DNA of 64,000 nt from Methylonatrum kenyense (GTDB lineage Bacteria > Pseudomonadota > Gammaproteobacteria > Nitrococcales > Aquisalimonadaceae). Positions 9,031 through 18,989 of this stretch are shown in pieces. Location of the stretch: assembly GCF_023195885.1 (NCBI RefSeq), contig NZ_JALPKO010000005.1:155220-219219 (forward strand), in the 5' to 3' direction. Within the stretch, counting starts at the first letter, position 1. Every line of letters begins with the position of its first letter. The position numbers and the translations under genes are program-made. The notes under the pieces are model-generated. The model was not told where the DNA came from. It was given only the letters and a program-made list of their open reading frames with translations, and did not search any database.

Positions 9031-9075
9031 TGGGAAAAAGTGGCGCGAAAGGGCGTAATCGGGGGAGTCAGGGGC
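9031..9075 (+). promoter_or_regulatory. Phased G-rich boxes, probable MraZ operator
   Basis: Five G-rich pentamers (TGGGA, TGGCG, GGGCG, GGGGG, GGGGC) start every 10 bases from 9031 to 9071, between the promoter and mraZ. MraZ of E. coli autoregulates through TGGGN boxes spaced by 5 bases just downstream of this promoter. The first two boxes fit best; the last ones overlap the ribosome-binding region. Confidence 0.65.
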
Positions 9076-9078
9076 AAC

Positions 9079-9531
9079 ATGTTCCGCGGGGTGGCACACC
9101 TTAATCTGGACGCCAAGGGGCGTATGAGCTTTCCGAGCCGGTATCGGGAAAAGCTCGTGACCCTGTGTGCCGGTGAGGTCGTGGTCACTGTCGACCCTGA
9201 TCGTTGTCTGCTGATCTATCCGCTGCCCGAATGGGAACTTATCGAGCGCAAGCTCATTGCCCTGCCCAGCCTGAAGCCCCAGACCCGTCGCCTGCAGCGC
9301 CTGCTCATGGGGCATGCCACCGAGGCGCAGCTGGACGGTAGCGGCCGGATTCTATTGCCGCCGCCGCTGCGCGAGTTCGCGGCGCTGGAGAAGAAAACGG
9401 TGCTGATCGGCCAGGGCAACAAGTTTGAGCTCTGGGACGAGACGGTCTGGAGCGAGCGGTGCGATCAGTGGCTGGAAGAAGCAGCCCAGGACTTCGAGCT
9501 TTCCGAGGAGCTGGAGTCGCTGTCGTTGTGA
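9079..9531 (+). CDS. mraZ: Transcriptional regulator MraZ
   Basis: MraZ is a ring-forming DNA-binding protein that represses its own operon. The 150-residue product has the two tandem SpoVT/AbrB-like motifs of the family, [14 protein letters not shown] near residue 13 and [16 protein letters not shown] near residue 90. The ATG at 9079 gives the standard MFRG N-terminus; an in-frame codon at 8992 lies inside the promoter and is excluded. Its stop overlaps the GTG start of rsmH by 4 bases. Confidence 0.97.
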   Translation: MFRGVAHLNLDAKGRMSFPSRYREKLVTLCAGEVVVTVDPDRCLLIYPLPEWELIERKLIALPSLKPQTRRLQRLLMGHATEAQLDGSGRILLPPPLREFAALEKKTVLIGQGNKFELWDETVWSERCDQWLEEAAQDFELSEELESLSL

Positions 9532-10469
9532 CGACAGGTGAGGCGAGCGGACATGAGTCCGTCTTTCTGAAAGAGGCAGTCGAGGGGCTGGCCGTGCGAG
9601 CAGATGGCTTCTACATCGACGGCACATACGGGCGCGGCGGGCACGCCGCCGCCATCCTCCGACGCCTCGGAAGCAGTGGGCGGCTCTGGCTGATCGATCG
9701 GGATCCTGAAGCGATTGCCCATGCCCGGGTCCACTTCGGTGATGATCCGCGCTGCCGGATTGTCGATGCTTCGTTCCGCGCGCTGGATGACGTGTTGGCC
9801 GAGGCGGGCGCCGAGGGCCGGCTTGACGGCTTGTTGCTGGACCTGGGCGTGTCCTCGCCGCAGCTCGATGAGCCGCGTCGCGGCTTCAGCTTCATGCGCG
9901 ACGGGCCGCTTGATATGCGCATGGATACCACTCACGGACCCACCGCACGCGAATGGCTGCAGCAGGTGGACGAGCAGGAGTTGGTGCGGGTGCTGCGGGT
10001 CTACGGCGAGGAGCGATTCGCGCGCCGCATCGCGACGGCGATCCGGATCGCCCGCGATGAGGACGCCTTGCCGAGTACGACCCTGGGATTGGCCGAGCTG
10101 GTGTCGGCGGCAATTCCGCGCCGGGATCGGCACAAGCATCCCGCGACCCGGACGTTCCAGGCCGTTCGAATTGCCGTCAACGGCGAGCTCGATGCCCTGG
10201 AAGTCGTTCTGCAGCAGGCTCCGAACTGGCTGCGTGTCGGTGGTCGTCTTGTCGTGATCAGTTTTCATTCGCTGGAAGACCGGATGGTGAAGCGGGCAAT
10301 GCGTGGCGCACGGGCCGCTACCGATCTGCCGCCGGGGATTCCGGTGGCGCAGCCACCAACCGGGCCGTCGCTTCGTGCGGTGGGCAAGCCGTTATTCGGT
10401 GATCGGCATGACATTGAAAACCCGCGCGCACGCAGCGCCGTGCTGCGGGTTGCGGAGCGAGCCGCGTGA
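9528..10469 (+). CDS. rsmH: 16S rRNA (cytosine-1402-N4) methyltransferase
   Basis: RsmH methylates N4 of C1402, the same base modified by RsmI (present at 7.2 kb). The 313-residue product has the SAM-binding loop [14 protein letters not shown] and the family signature [20 protein letters not shown]. The GTG at 9528 overlaps the mraZ stop as GTGA and gives the usual length; in-frame codons further upstream lie inside mraZ. The 3' end overlaps ftsL by 4 bases. Confidence 0.95.
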   Translation: MTTGEASGHESVFLKEAVEGLAVRADGFYIDGTYGRGGHAAAILRRLGSSGRLWLIDRDPEAIAHARVHFGDDPRCRIVDASFRALDDVLAEAGAEGRLDGLLLDLGVSSPQLDEPRRGFSFMRDGPLDMRMDTTHGPTAREWLQQVDEQELVRVLRVYGEERFARRIATAIRIARDEDALPSTTLGLAELVSAAIPRRDRHKHPATRTFQAVRIAVNGELDALEVVLQQAPNWLRVGGRLVVISFHSLEDRMVKRAMRGARAATDLPPGIPVAQPPTGPSLRAVGKPLFGDRHDIENPRARSAVLRVAERAA

Positions 10470-10753
10470 GCCGGCTTGCGGAACTCGTGCTGCTTCTGGT
10501 GCTGGTGGCCGCAGTGACCCTGAGTGCCCTGGGTGTGGTCTACAGCAAACACGCCAGTCGGGATCTGTTTTCCGCCGTGGAGGAGCAGAACCGCCTGCGC
10601 GATGACCTGAATGCGGAATGGGGGCAGTTGCAGCTTGAGCAGGGCGCCTGGGCCACCCACGGCCGGATTGAACGACTGGCCAGGGAGCGATTGGACATGC
10701 GGCTTCCCGCATCCGGGGATGTGGTGATTCTGGAGCGGCGGCGTGGTGAATAG
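10466..10753 (+). CDS. ftsL: Cell division protein FtsL
   Basis: FtsL is a small bitopic protein that forms the FtsQLB complex and helps activate FtsWI at the septum. The 95-residue product has a short cytoplasmic tail, a transmembrane helix at about residues 6-27 and a periplasmic coiled coil with an Asn/Leu/Glu-rich heptad pattern, ending in [13 protein letters not shown], typical of the family. It starts with GTG overlapping the rsmH stop and precedes ftsI by 42 bases. Confidence 0.92.
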   Translation: MSRLAELVLLLVLVAAVTLSALGVVYSKHASRDLFSAVEEQNRLRDDLNAEWGQLQLEQGAWATHGRIERLARERLDMRLPASGDVVILERRRGE

Positions 10754-10795
10754 TGCAAGCGGTCTCGGTGCAGCGGCGCGAGGGTCGGAGGACTG

Positions 10796-12520
10796 ATGGG
10801 CGAATCCCGGACAACAGCGCAGGACCTGGTGACGTGGCGCTACGCGCTGCTGTTGCTGGTGCTGGCGTTGCTGTGCCTGGTGTTGCTGGCGCGTGCCGTG
10901 GACCTGCAGATCCTGCACAAGGACTTCCTGCAGTTGCAGGGCGACGCGCGGCATTTGCGGACCATGGCGATTCCGACCCACCGGGGCATGATCAAGGATC
11001 GCACCGGTCAGCCGCTGGCGATCAGCTCCCCGGTCGAGTCGTTGTGGGCGCACCCGGCGAACCTGCTGGATTCCGGCGCCGACCTTGGAGAATTGGCCGA
11101 CCTGTTGGGTGTCGATCGCGAAGCCCTGATGCAGCGGCTCGACGACCGTCGGGACCGGGAATTCATGTATCTCCGGCGCCAGGCCTCGCCGGCGGTCGCC
11201 GAACAGGCGATGGCCCTGGGCCTGCCCGGGGTTGCGGTGCAGCGGGAATACCGGCGTTTCTACCCCTCGGGCGAAATCGTCGGTCATCTGCTCGGCTTCA
11301 CCGATATCGATGACCGCGGTCTGGAAGGCATGGAGTACGCCTATGAAAGCTGGTTGCGCGGCACGCCGGGCAGCAAGCGGGTGCTGCGGGATCGCCTGGG
11401 GCGTACGATTGCGGACGTGGAACAGTTGCGCGAGCCGCGGCCGGGCCGTGATCTGCAACTGAGCATCGACCGGCGCCTGCAGTTCCTCGCCTACCGCGAG
11501 CTGAAGAGTGCGGTGCAGAACAACAGCGCCCGTGGCGGCTCACTGGTGCTGCTGGACACGCGGTCCGGCGAGGTGCTGGCGATGGTCAATCAGCCGGCCT
11601 TCAATCCGAACAATCGGCGTCAGCTGAGTGGCAATGCGCACCGCAATCGTGCCGTGGTCGACGCCTGGGAGCCAGGCTCCACGATCAAGCCGTTTACCGT
11701 GGCGGCCGCGCTCGAGGCCGGCATTGCCGACGCCGACACGATCCTCAATACCCACCCGGGCAGCATGCGCGTCGGCCGGCATACCATCACCGATGTCCGC
11801 GATTTCGGCAAGATCGATCTGACCACGCTGATCAGCAAGTCCAGCAATATTGGCGCCGCCAAGCTGGCGCTTGAACTGCCGGACGAGACCCTGTGGAACC
11901 TGCTGGCAGGTCTCGGTTTCGGCCGCACCACCGGCAGCGGCTATCCAGGCGAGTCGGCGGGCGCGCTGGCCGCGCAGGCGCCGCGGTCCAGTGTCGAGCG
12001 TGCCACGCTGAGCTTCGGCTACGGCCTGTCGGCAACCCCGCTGCAACTGGCCCAGGCCTACGCCGCGATTGCCAGCGGTGGCGAGCTGAAGCCGGTTTCC
12101 TTTGTCAGCGTTGACGAACCGGTGAAAGGCACGCGCGTGATGCGGCGTGAAACCGCCGATGCCCTGATGGCAATGATGGAGGCGGCCGTCGAGCCGGGTG
12201 GCACCGCCACCCGCGCCGCGGTGGACGGTTATCGTCTGGCCGGCAAGACCGGCACGGTGCGGAAGTCCATGGCTGGTGGCTATTCCAGTGACCATTACGT
12301 GGCCTGGTTCGCCGGTGTCGGGCCGGTGAGTGACCCGCGGCTGGCCATGGTGATCATGCTCGACGAGCCGGGCGGGCAGGCCTACTACGGCGGCCAGATT
12401 GCTGCGCCGGTGTTCGGGCAGGTCATGGCCGGCGCCATGCGGTTGATGAACATTCCGCCGGACGCACGCCCCGATGAGCCCCCTCCGTCGCTGACCGCCA
12501 TGCGCGGGGAGGAGCCATGA
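10796..12520 (+). CDS. ftsI: Peptidoglycan D,D-transpeptidase FtsI (PBP3)
   Basis: Septal class B penicillin-binding protein that cross-links peptidoglycan together with FtsW. The 574-residue product has an N-terminal membrane anchor at residues 14-34, a PBP dimerisation domain to about 215 and a transpeptidase domain with all three catalytic motifs: STIK at 295-298 (nucleophile Ser295), SSN at 349-351 and KTGT at 484-487. It overlaps the start of murE by 4 bases. Confidence 0.97.
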   Translation: MGESRTTAQDLVTWRYALLLLVLALLCLVLLARAVDLQILHKDFLQLQGDARHLRTMAIPTHRGMIKDRTGQPLAISSPVESLWAHPANLLDSGADLGELADLLGVDREALMQRLDDRRDREFMYLRRQASPAVAEQAMALGLPGVAVQREYRRFYPSGEIVGHLLGFTDIDDRGLEGMEYAYESWLRGTPGSKRVLRDRLGRTIADVEQLREPRPGRDLQLSIDRRLQFLAYRELKSAVQNNSARGGSLVLLDTRSGEVLAMVNQPAFNPNNRRQLSGNAHRNRAVVDAWEPGSTIKPFTVAAALEAGIADADTILNTHPGSMRVGRHTITDVRDFGKIDLTTLISKSSNIGAAKLALELPDETLWNLLAGLGFGRTTGSGYPGESAGALAAQAPRSSVERATLSFGYGLSATPLQLAQAYAAIASGGELKPVSFVSVDEPVKGTRVMRRETADALMAMMEAAVEPGGTATRAAVDGYRLAGKTGTVRKSMAGGYSSDHYVAWFAGVGPVSDPRLAMVIMLDEPGGQAYYGGQIAAPVFGQVMAGAMRLMNIPPDARPDEPPPSLTAMRGEEP

Positions 12521-14013
12521 TGCCCGCGCAGTGCCTGGGTGAGCATCTCCATCTTGCCGACCTGGTCCCCGGTGCGGAACTGGCTGCCGGCGGCAACCCG
12601 CGGATTGCCGGGATCAGCGTTGACAGTCGGCGGATAGCCCCCGGTGACCTGTTCGCCGCCTGTTCCGGTGCGAGTACCCATGGCCTTGCCCATGCGCGGG
12701 AGGCGATAGACCGGGGTGCGGTGGCCATCGTCTGGGAACCGGCGGCGGGCATTACGCCGGAGCCCGCGCTGGGCGTACCAACGGTCGCCGTGCCGGGGCT
12801 GGGTCGGGAGCTTGGCCAGTTGGCGGCGATGATCTACGGCCAGCCATCGGCGGATCTTTGCCTGTTCGCCGTGACCGGTACCGACGGCAAGACCTCGGTC
12901 AGTCAGTTCCTGGCCCAGGCCCTGGCCGCGGCGAGTGACCGTTGTGGCCTGATCGGCACCCTGGGTTACGGCCTGTATCCCGGCCTCGATCCGGCGAGCC
13001 ATACCACGCCTGATGCGGCCAGGTTGCAGCAGCTGCTGGCGGAGTTTCGCGATGCCGGCGCCCGCCATGCGGTGATGGAGGCATCCTCGCATGCGCTGGA
13101 TCAGGGCCGGCTGAATGCCGCTCGCGTGGCGATCGCTGTGCTGACCAACCTCGGTCGCGACCATCTTGACTACCACGGCACCGAGCAGTCCTATGCCGAG
13201 GCCAAACGTCTGCTCTTCAGACAACCGGGTTTGCAGAGCGCCGTGGTCAACCTGGATGACAGCTTCGGTTGCTCGGTGCGGCGTTCGCTGGCCCCGGGTA
13301 TTCGCCGTATCGGCTACTCGATGCAGGCCGACAGTGATGCCCACGTGGTCGCCACATCCCTGAAGATGCATGCCACGGGCTTCCGTCTGGAGGCGATCAC
13401 CCCGGTCGGGCTGGTCGCGGCCGATCTGCCGTTGCTGGGTCGGTTCAACGCCCAGAATGTCCTTGCCGTGATCGGCGCACTGGTGGCGCTGGGCTGGTCT
13501 GCGACGGAAATCCAGCGGTCGGTGGCCGCCCTCAGCGCGGTGCCCGGGCGGATGCAGCGCTTCAGTGTTGCCGGCAAGCCACTGGTCGTCGTGGATTACG
13601 CGCATACCCCGGGGGCCTTGCGCGCCGCATTGCATGGCCTGCGGCGGCATGTCGATGGCCGCCTGGTTTGTGTGTTCGGCTGCGGCGGCGATCGGGATCG
13701 CGGCAAGCGGCCGTTGATGGCTGCCGCCGCCGAGCGGCTTGCCAACCGGGTCGTGTTGACCGACGACAATCCCCGTGGTGAGCCGCCGGCCCGAATCGTT
13801 GCCGACATTCAGCAGGGCTTTCGCCGTGGTTCGGCGCAGGTGGTGCATGATCGCGAGGCGGCCATAGCGGAAGCCATCCACATGGCCGGGCCCTCCGGCG
13901 TGGTGCTGGTTGCCGGCAAGGGGCACGAGCAGGTGCAGATCGGTGCCGACGGCGCGCGACCGTTCAGCGATGCGGAAACCGTGCAGCGGCTGCTGGGAGG
14001 GGCGGGGTCATGA
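12517..14013 (+). CDS. murE: UDP-MurNAc-tripeptide synthetase, meso-diaminopimelate adding
   Basis: Adds the third amino acid to UDP-MurNAc-L-Ala-D-Glu in the cytoplasm with ATP. The 498-residue product has the Mur ligase ATP loop VTGTDGKTS at 119-127 and DNPR at 417-420, the motif that marks specificity for meso-diaminopimelate over lysine. GGAGGAG lies just before the ATG; a second ATG follows immediately at 12520. It overlaps ftsI and murF by 4 bases each. Confidence 0.97.
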   Translation: MMPAQCLGEHLHLADLVPGAELAAGGNPRIAGISVDSRRIAPGDLFAACSGASTHGLAHAREAIDRGAVAIVWEPAAGITPEPALGVPTVAVPGLGRELGQLAAMIYGQPSADLCLFAVTGTDGKTSVSQFLAQALAAASDRCGLIGTLGYGLYPGLDPASHTTPDAARLQQLLAEFRDAGARHAVMEASSHALDQGRLNAARVAIAVLTNLGRDHLDYHGTEQSYAEAKRLLFRQPGLQSAVVNLDDSFGCSVRRSLAPGIRRIGYSMQADSDAHVVATSLKMHATGFRLEAITPVGLVAADLPLLGRFNAQNVLAVIGALVALGWSATEIQRSVAALSAVPGRMQRFSVAGKPLVVVDYAHTPGALRAALHGLRRHVDGRLVCVFGCGGDRDRGKRPLMAAAAERLANRVVLTDDNPRGEPPARIVADIQQGFRRGSAQVVHDREAAIAEAIHMAGPSGVVLVAGKGHEQVQIGADGARPFSDAETVQRLLGGAGS

Positions 14014-15365
14014 TGCGCCTCCGGCTGCAGGATATCGCCAGCGCCATGCAGGGTGCCAGGTTGCATGCCGACACCGCCTTTACCGGGCTGAGTACCGACA
14101 CCCGGCAGCTCGGCGAGGATTGTCTTTTCGTCGCCTTGCGGGGGCCGAATTTCGACGGTCACGACTACCTGCAGCAGGCCCGCGCCGGCGGCGCGGCGGC
14201 GTTGCTCTGCGAATACGGCCGTTTGCCGGATGCGCCGGGTATCGAAGTCCCGGACAGCCGCCGTGCACTGGGCGAGCTTGCACGCCACTGGCGCCGCCGG
14301 ATGCCGGCGCGTCTGGTGGCCATTACCGGCAGCAATGGCAAGACCACGAGCAAGCAGATGCTGGCGGCGATCCTGTCACAGGTGGGGCCGACGCTGGCAA
14401 CGCGCGGCAATCTGAATAACGAGATCGGGGTACCGCTGACCCTCGCCGAGCTGACACCGGAGCATGCCTTCGGCGTGATCGAAATGGGTGCCAGTGCCGC
14501 GGGCGAGATTGCCTGGCTGGTATCGCTGGCCGAGCCCGAGGTGGGCGTGGTGCTGAACGCCGGTCCGGCACACCTGGAAGGCTTTGGCTCCCTGCAGGGC
14601 GTGGCCGAGGCCAAGGGCGAAATGTTCTCCGGTCTGCCGGCCGATGGCATCGCGGTAATCAATGCGGATGATTCCTTCGCCACGCTGTGGCACGACATGG
14701 CCGGCGTGCGGCGTCGCGTGACCGTGTCGCTCGCCGGCGAGGCGGACTTGCGTGGCGAAACACTGGCCGGCGGCGGCCTGCGGCTGCATTGGCAGGGCGA
14801 GCGGGTCGACCTCCATCTGCCGGTGCCCGGCACGCATAACCAACGCAATGCGCTGTCGGCCGCTGCAGCGGCGCTGGCGCTGGAGGTGCCGCTGGCCACG
14901 GTCGCGACCGGGCTGGAAGCATTCGAGCCGGAGGCCGGCCGCCTGCAATTGCTGTCCGGTCCCAATGGCAGTTGCCTGATTGACGACAGCTACAACGCCA
15001 ACCCGTCTTCGCTTCGCGCGGGGATAGACGTACTTCTGCAGCAGGGTCTCGAGCCCTGGCTGGTGTTGGGCGACATGGCAGAGCTGGGTCCGGAGTCATC
15101 CGCCCTGCATGCCGCCGCGGGGCACACCGCCAGGGAAGCCGGGGTGACACGGTTGTATGCCGTGGGGCCCCTCAGCGTTGCGGCCGTCGACGCCTTCGGC
15201 GCCGGCGGCCGCCATTTTAAGGACAAGACCGGCTTGCAGGCGACATTGCAGCAGGAATTGCACGGCGGCGTCGCCGTGTTGATCAAGGGTTCACGCAGTG
15301 CCGGCATGGATCAGCTGGTCCGCGCACTCGGCGCGCCGCAGCGCGGTGCGGAGGAGGCGGGCTGA
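14010..15365 (+). CDS. murF: UDP-MurNAc-tripeptide:D-alanyl-D-alanine ligase
   Basis: Adds D-Ala-D-Ala to complete the UDP-MurNAc-pentapeptide. The 451-residue protein has the ATP loop [14 protein letters not shown] near residue 105-117, the Mur ligase central domain with NEIGVPLTL, and the C-terminal segment [15 protein letters not shown] typical of MurF. It overlaps murE by 4 bases and mraY by 1 base (TGATG), so the three are translated in a chain. The D-Ala-D-Ala comes from Ddl encoded at 22.4 kb. Confidence 0.97.
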   Translation: MMRLRLQDIASAMQGARLHADTAFTGLSTDTRQLGEDCLFVALRGPNFDGHDYLQQARAGGAAALLCEYGRLPDAPGIEVPDSRRALGELARHWRRRMPARLVAITGSNGKTTSKQMLAAILSQVGPTLATRGNLNNEIGVPLTLAELTPEHAFGVIEMGASAAGEIAWLVSLAEPEVGVVLNAGPAHLEGFGSLQGVAEAKGEMFSGLPADGIAVINADDSFATLWHDMAGVRRRVTVSLAGEADLRGETLAGGGLRLHWQGERVDLHLPVPGTHNQRNALSAAAAALALEVPLATVATGLEAFEPEAGRLQLLSGPNGSCLIDDSYNANPSSLRAGIDVLLQQGLEPWLVLGDMAELGPESSALHAAAGHTAREAGVTRLYAVGPLSVAAVDAFGAGGRHFKDKTGLQATLQQELHGGVAVLIKGSRSAGMDQLVRALGAPQRGAEEAG

Positions 15366-16447
15366 TGCTGGTGCATGTCGCAGAATGGCTCGAGGCCTAT
15401 CACAGCGGCTTCCGTGTGTTTCAGTACCTGACGCTGCGCGCAATTCTCGGCGTGCTGACCGCGCTGATTTTCTCGTTCATTGTCGGCCCGTTCCTGATTC
15501 GCCGCTTGAGCCAGTATCAGATCGGTCAGCAGGTGCGTGACGACGGCCCCAGCAGTCATCTGGTCAAGGCCGGCACGCCTACCATGGGCGGTGCCCTGAT
15601 CCTGGTCGCCATCGCGATGTCGACCCTGCTCTGGTCCGACCTGACCAATCGTTACGTATGGATCGTGCTGTTGACGACCCTGGCCTTCGGCGTGATCGGC
15701 GGCGTCGATGATTACCTGAAATTGCGCTTTGGCAATTCCCAGGGCCTGCGTGCGCGGAGCAAGTACTTCTGGCAATCGGTGGCGGCGTTGCTGGCGGCCG
15801 TGATCCTGTTCGTTACCGCGCAGGAAGCGGTGGAAACCACGCTGATCATGCCGTTCCTGAAGGATGTCAGCTGGCAGTTGGGTCTGCTGTTCATTCCGCT
15901 CACCTATTTCGTGATCGTCGGTTCCAGCAATGCCGTCAATCTGACCGACGGACTCGATGGTCTGGCGATCAACCCCACGGTGCTGGTTGGCGGCGCCCTG
16001 GGAGTGTTTGCCTACGCCTCCGGCAATTTCTATTTCGCCACCTACCTGGGGATTCCGTTCGTCCCCGGGGTCGGTGAGGTGGTGGTGTTCTGTGGTGCCC
16101 TGGTCGGTGCGGGCCTCGGGTTCCTGTGGTTCAACGCCTACCCGGCCCAGGTCTTCATGGGTGATGTCGGTGCCCTGGCGCTGGGCGCGGCGCTGGGCGT
16201 GCTGGCCGTGGTGACGCGGCAGGAACTGGTGCTGTTCATCATGGCCGGTGTGTTCGTTATGGAGACCGTATCGGTGATCCTGCAGGTGGCCTCGTACAAA
16301 CTCACCGGCCGACGCATTTTCCGCATGGCACCGCTGCACCATCACTTTGAACTCAAGGGGTGGCCGGAACCGCGGGTGATTGTCCGTTTCTGGATCATCA
16401 CCGTGATTCTGGTCCTGATCGGCCTTGCTTCGTTGAAGATCCGCTGA
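15365..16447 (+). CDS. mraY: Phospho-MurNAc-pentapeptide transferase MraY
   Basis: Integral membrane enzyme that transfers phospho-MurNAc-pentapeptide to undecaprenyl phosphate, making lipid I. The 360-residue product has about ten membrane helices and the family motifs KAGTPTMGG (69-77), VDDYLKL with Asp115/Asp116, [13 protein letters not shown] and the HHHFELKG segment near the C-terminus. It is joined to murF and murD by 1-base TGATG overlaps. Confidence 0.97.
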   Translation: MLVHVAEWLEAYHSGFRVFQYLTLRAILGVLTALIFSFIVGPFLIRRLSQYQIGQQVRDDGPSSHLVKAGTPTMGGALILVAIAMSTLLWSDLTNRYVWIVLLTTLAFGVIGGVDDYLKLRFGNSQGLRARSKYFWQSVAALLAAVILFVTAQEAVETTLIMPFLKDVSWQLGLLFIPLTYFVIVGSSNAVNLTDGLDGLAINPTVLVGGALGVFAYASGNFYFATYLGIPFVPGVGEVVVFCGALVGAGLGFLWFNAYPAQVFMGDVGALALGAALGVLAVVTRQELVLFIMAGVFVMETVSVILQVASYKLTGRRIFRMAPLHHHFELKGWPEPRVIVRFWIITVILVLIGLASLKIR

Positions 16448-17793
16448 TGATGACGCAGACACAGAACAGCATGCGCAGCACGGTCGTGGTGGGCCTTGGT
16501 GCCACGGGCCTGTCCTGCCTGCGTTTCCTGCGCCGTCGCGGCGAGGTGCTGTGGGCCACGGACAGTCGCGCCGAGCCGCCAGGACGGCGTGAGGCGGCGG
16601 ACCTGGTCGACCGTCCGCTGGCACTGGGTGGTCTCGACGCGGCGCTGATCCTCGACGCCGATCGGGTCATCGTCAGCCCGGGCGTTGCCGCCGATCTGCC
16701 GGTGCTGCAGCAGGCCCGCACCGCCGGCCGCGAAGTGTTCGGCGATATTGAACTGTTTGCGCGGCACGCCAACGCACCGGTGGTGGCGATCACCGGTTCG
16801 AATGGCAAGAGCACGGTCACCAGCATGCTTGCCGCAATGGCGGAGCAGGCCGGGTTCGACGCCGCGGTGGGCGGCAACCTGGGTACGCCGGCGCTGGAGC
16901 TGATCCGCGAGTCTGCCCCGGACGCCTATTTCCTGGAACTGTCGAGTTTCCAGCTCGAAACCACCGACAGCCTGCGGCCGGTCGCCGCCGTGGTGCTGAA
17001 CGTCAGTGCCGATCACATGGACCGGCACCAGAGTGTCGAGCGGTATGCGGCGATCAAGTCGCGCATCTACAACGGTGACGGCGTCATGCTGGTCAACGCG
17101 GATGATCCGCGGGTCCTGGCCATGGCCCGCGATGGCCGCCATGTCATCCGCTTCTCGACCCTCGCGCCCGCCAATGACGAGGACTACGGCCTGCTGGAGC
17201 GGGGTGGCGAGGTCTGGTTGATGCGTGGCGGCGAGCAGCTGATGCCTGCATCGGCGCTGCTGGTACGCGGCCGCCACAATCTGGCCAATGCGCTGGCTGC
17301 GCTCGCCCTGGCGCGGGTGCTGGATCTGCCGCTGGCCGCCTGTCGCCGCGCATTGCAGGCCTTTCCCGGCCTGCCCCATCGCGGACAGTGGCTGGCGCGG
17401 AAAGGCGGTGTTGACTGGTTCAACGATTCCAAGGCCACCAATGTCGGTGCCGCTGCGGCGGCCATTGCCGGGATGCCGGGACCGCTGGTGCTGCTGCTCG
17501 GCGGTGACGGCAAGGGCGCGGATTTCACCCCGCTGGCTGATTGCATGGACCAGCGGATCCGCGCCGTGGTCTTGCTCGGGCAGGATGCGCCGCAGATCGC
17601 GGCAGTCCTGTCCGGGCGGGTCGACCTGCACCAGGCGGCGGATCTGCAGCACGCGGTCCGGCTGGCCGCGGAGCTGGCGCAGGCCGGTGACAGCGTGCTG
17701 TTCAGCCCGGCCTGTGCCAGTTTCGACATGTTCGAGAATTACCAGGCCCGCGGTGACGCTTTCGCCGAGGCGGTCGGGAGGTTGCCGGCATGA
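16447..17793 (+). CDS. murD: UDP-MurNAc-L-alanine:D-glutamate ligase
   Basis: Adds D-glutamate to UDP-MurNAc-L-Ala. The 448-residue product opens with a Rossmann-like segment (VVVGLGATGLSCLRFL), then the ATP loop [15 protein letters not shown] near residue 114, the central NVSADHMDRH motif and a C-terminal domain ending SPACASFDMFENYQARG. The ATG at 16447 overlaps the mraY stop and gives the standard length; an earlier in-frame ATG at 16360 lies within mraY. The stop overlaps ftsW by 4 bases. Confidence 0.96.
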   Translation: MMTQTQNSMRSTVVVGLGATGLSCLRFLRRRGEVLWATDSRAEPPGRREAADLVDRPLALGGLDAALILDADRVIVSPGVAADLPVLQQARTAGREVFGDIELFARHANAPVVAITGSNGKSTVTSMLAAMAEQAGFDAAVGGNLGTPALELIRESAPDAYFLELSSFQLETTDSLRPVAAVVLNVSADHMDRHQSVERYAAIKSRIYNGDGVMLVNADDPRVLAMARDGRHVIRFSTLAPANDEDYGLLERGGEVWLMRGGEQLMPASALLVRGRHNLANALAALALARVLDLPLAACRRALQAFPGLPHRGQWLARKGGVDWFNDSKATNVGAAAAAIAGMPGPLVLLLGGDGKGADFTPLADCMDQRIRAVVLLGQDAPQIAAVLSGRVDLHQAADLQHAVRLAAELAQAGDSVLFSPACASFDMFENYQARGDAFAEAVGRLPA

Positions 17794-18989
17794 CCGCGCG
17801 CACCCTTCCCGCCATGATCCCGGAGCGGCCCGAGGTCCACAGCCTGCTGGCCGGGCTGGACTGGCGCCTGCTCGGTGCGATCCTGGCCGTGTCGCTGCTG
17901 GGCCTGGTCATGGTCGGTTCCGCCTCGATCTCGCTGGCGGATCGCAATCTGGGTTCACCGTTCCATTACCTGCAGCGCCAGGCGCTGTTCTTCCTGCTGG
18001 CCTTTGCCCTGGGCGGACTGACGCTTTGCCTGAAGCTGGAGGTCTGGCGCGTGCTCAGCGGCGTCGGCATGCTGGTTTCGCTGTTCCTGCTGGTGCTGGT
18101 ACTGATGCCGGGTGTCGGCCGCGAGGTCAACGGCAGCATACGCTGGATTCCGATGGGTCCGTTCAATCTGCAGGTGGCGGAGATCGCCAAGCTGGGCGTC
18201 ATTGTCTACCTTGCCGCCTGGCTCAGCCGGCATGGGGATCGCGTCCGGAAAACCACCGCCGGCTTCATGCTGCCGATCGCCGTGTTCTGCCTGATCGGCT
18301 TCCTGTTGTTGCTGCAGCCCGATTTCGGTGCCGCCGCGGTGATCATGGCGATCGGGCTGGGGGTGCTGTTCCTGGCCGGCGTTCCGCTCTGGCGCTTCGG
18401 TCTCCTGCTTGCCCTTGCCGTGGCCGCGGGTGCTGCGCTGATCGTCACCTCGCCCTACCGCTGGGAACGCCTGACCGCATTCCTCAATCCCTGGGCGGAT
18501 CCGTTCAACAGCGGCTTTCAGTTGACCCAGTCGCTGATCGCTATCGGCCGCGGAGAATGGTTCGGCGTAGGCCTCGGTGCCAGCGTGCAAAAGCTGTTCT
18601 ATCTGCCGGAAGCCCATACCGACTTCGTTTTCGCCGTGCTGGCCGAGGAATTCGGCCTTTTCGGCGTGGTCGTGGTTGTCGCCCTGCTGGCCTACATCGG
18701 CTGGCGCATCCTGGGCATCGGTGCCGCCTGCCTGCGTCACGGCAAGACGTTCCCGGGCTATGTCTGCATGGGGGTCGGACTGTGGTTCAGCATGCAATGC
18801 CTGATCAACATCGGCGTCAACATGGGACTGCTGCCGACCAAGGGGCTGACCCTGCCACTGATGAGTTACGGCGGTAGCAGCCTGTTGATGGCGGTGGTTG
18901 CGCTGGCCCTGGTTTTGCGGGCGGATTACGAGCTGCGGGCCGTGGGTGCGCGGCCCCGTCGCGACCGGAACGCGGGAGGTGCCACATGA
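17790..18989 (+). CDS. ftsW: Septal peptidoglycan glycosyltransferase FtsW
   Basis: SEDS-family polymerase that works with FtsI at the septum. The 399-residue protein has about ten membrane helices. It carries RYRW-type and extracellular-loop features of the family, including WERLTAFLNPWADPFNSGFQ, the EAHTDFVFAVLAEEFG segment and the C-terminal GLLPTKGLTLPLMSYGGSS. It overlaps murD and murG by 4 bases each, so the order murD-ftsW-murG is preserved exactly. Confidence 0.97.
   Translation: MTARTLPAMIPERPEVHSLLAGLDWRLLGAILAVSLLGLVMVGSASISLADRNLGSPFHYLQRQALFFLLAFALGGLTLCLKLEVWRVLSGVGMLVSLFLLVLVLMPGVGREVNGSIRWIPMGPFNLQVAEIAKLGVIVYLAAWLSRHGDRVRKTTAGFMLPIAVFCLIGFLLLLQPDFGAAAVIMAIGLGVLFLAGVPLWRFGLLLALAVAAGAALIVTSPYRWERLTAFLNPWADPFNSGFQLTQSLIAIGRGEWFGVGLGASVQKLFYLPEAHTDFVFAVLAEEFGLFGVVVVVALLAYIGWRILGIGAACLRHGKTFPGYVCMGVGLWFSMQCLINIGVNMGLLPTKGLTLPLMSYGGSSLLMAVVALALVLRADYELRAVGARPRRDRNAGGAT

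Noticed and set aside
15311..16624. Minus-strand open frame (437 codons) opposite mraY
   Set aside because: Same antisense effect; the sense frame is an unmistakable MraY.
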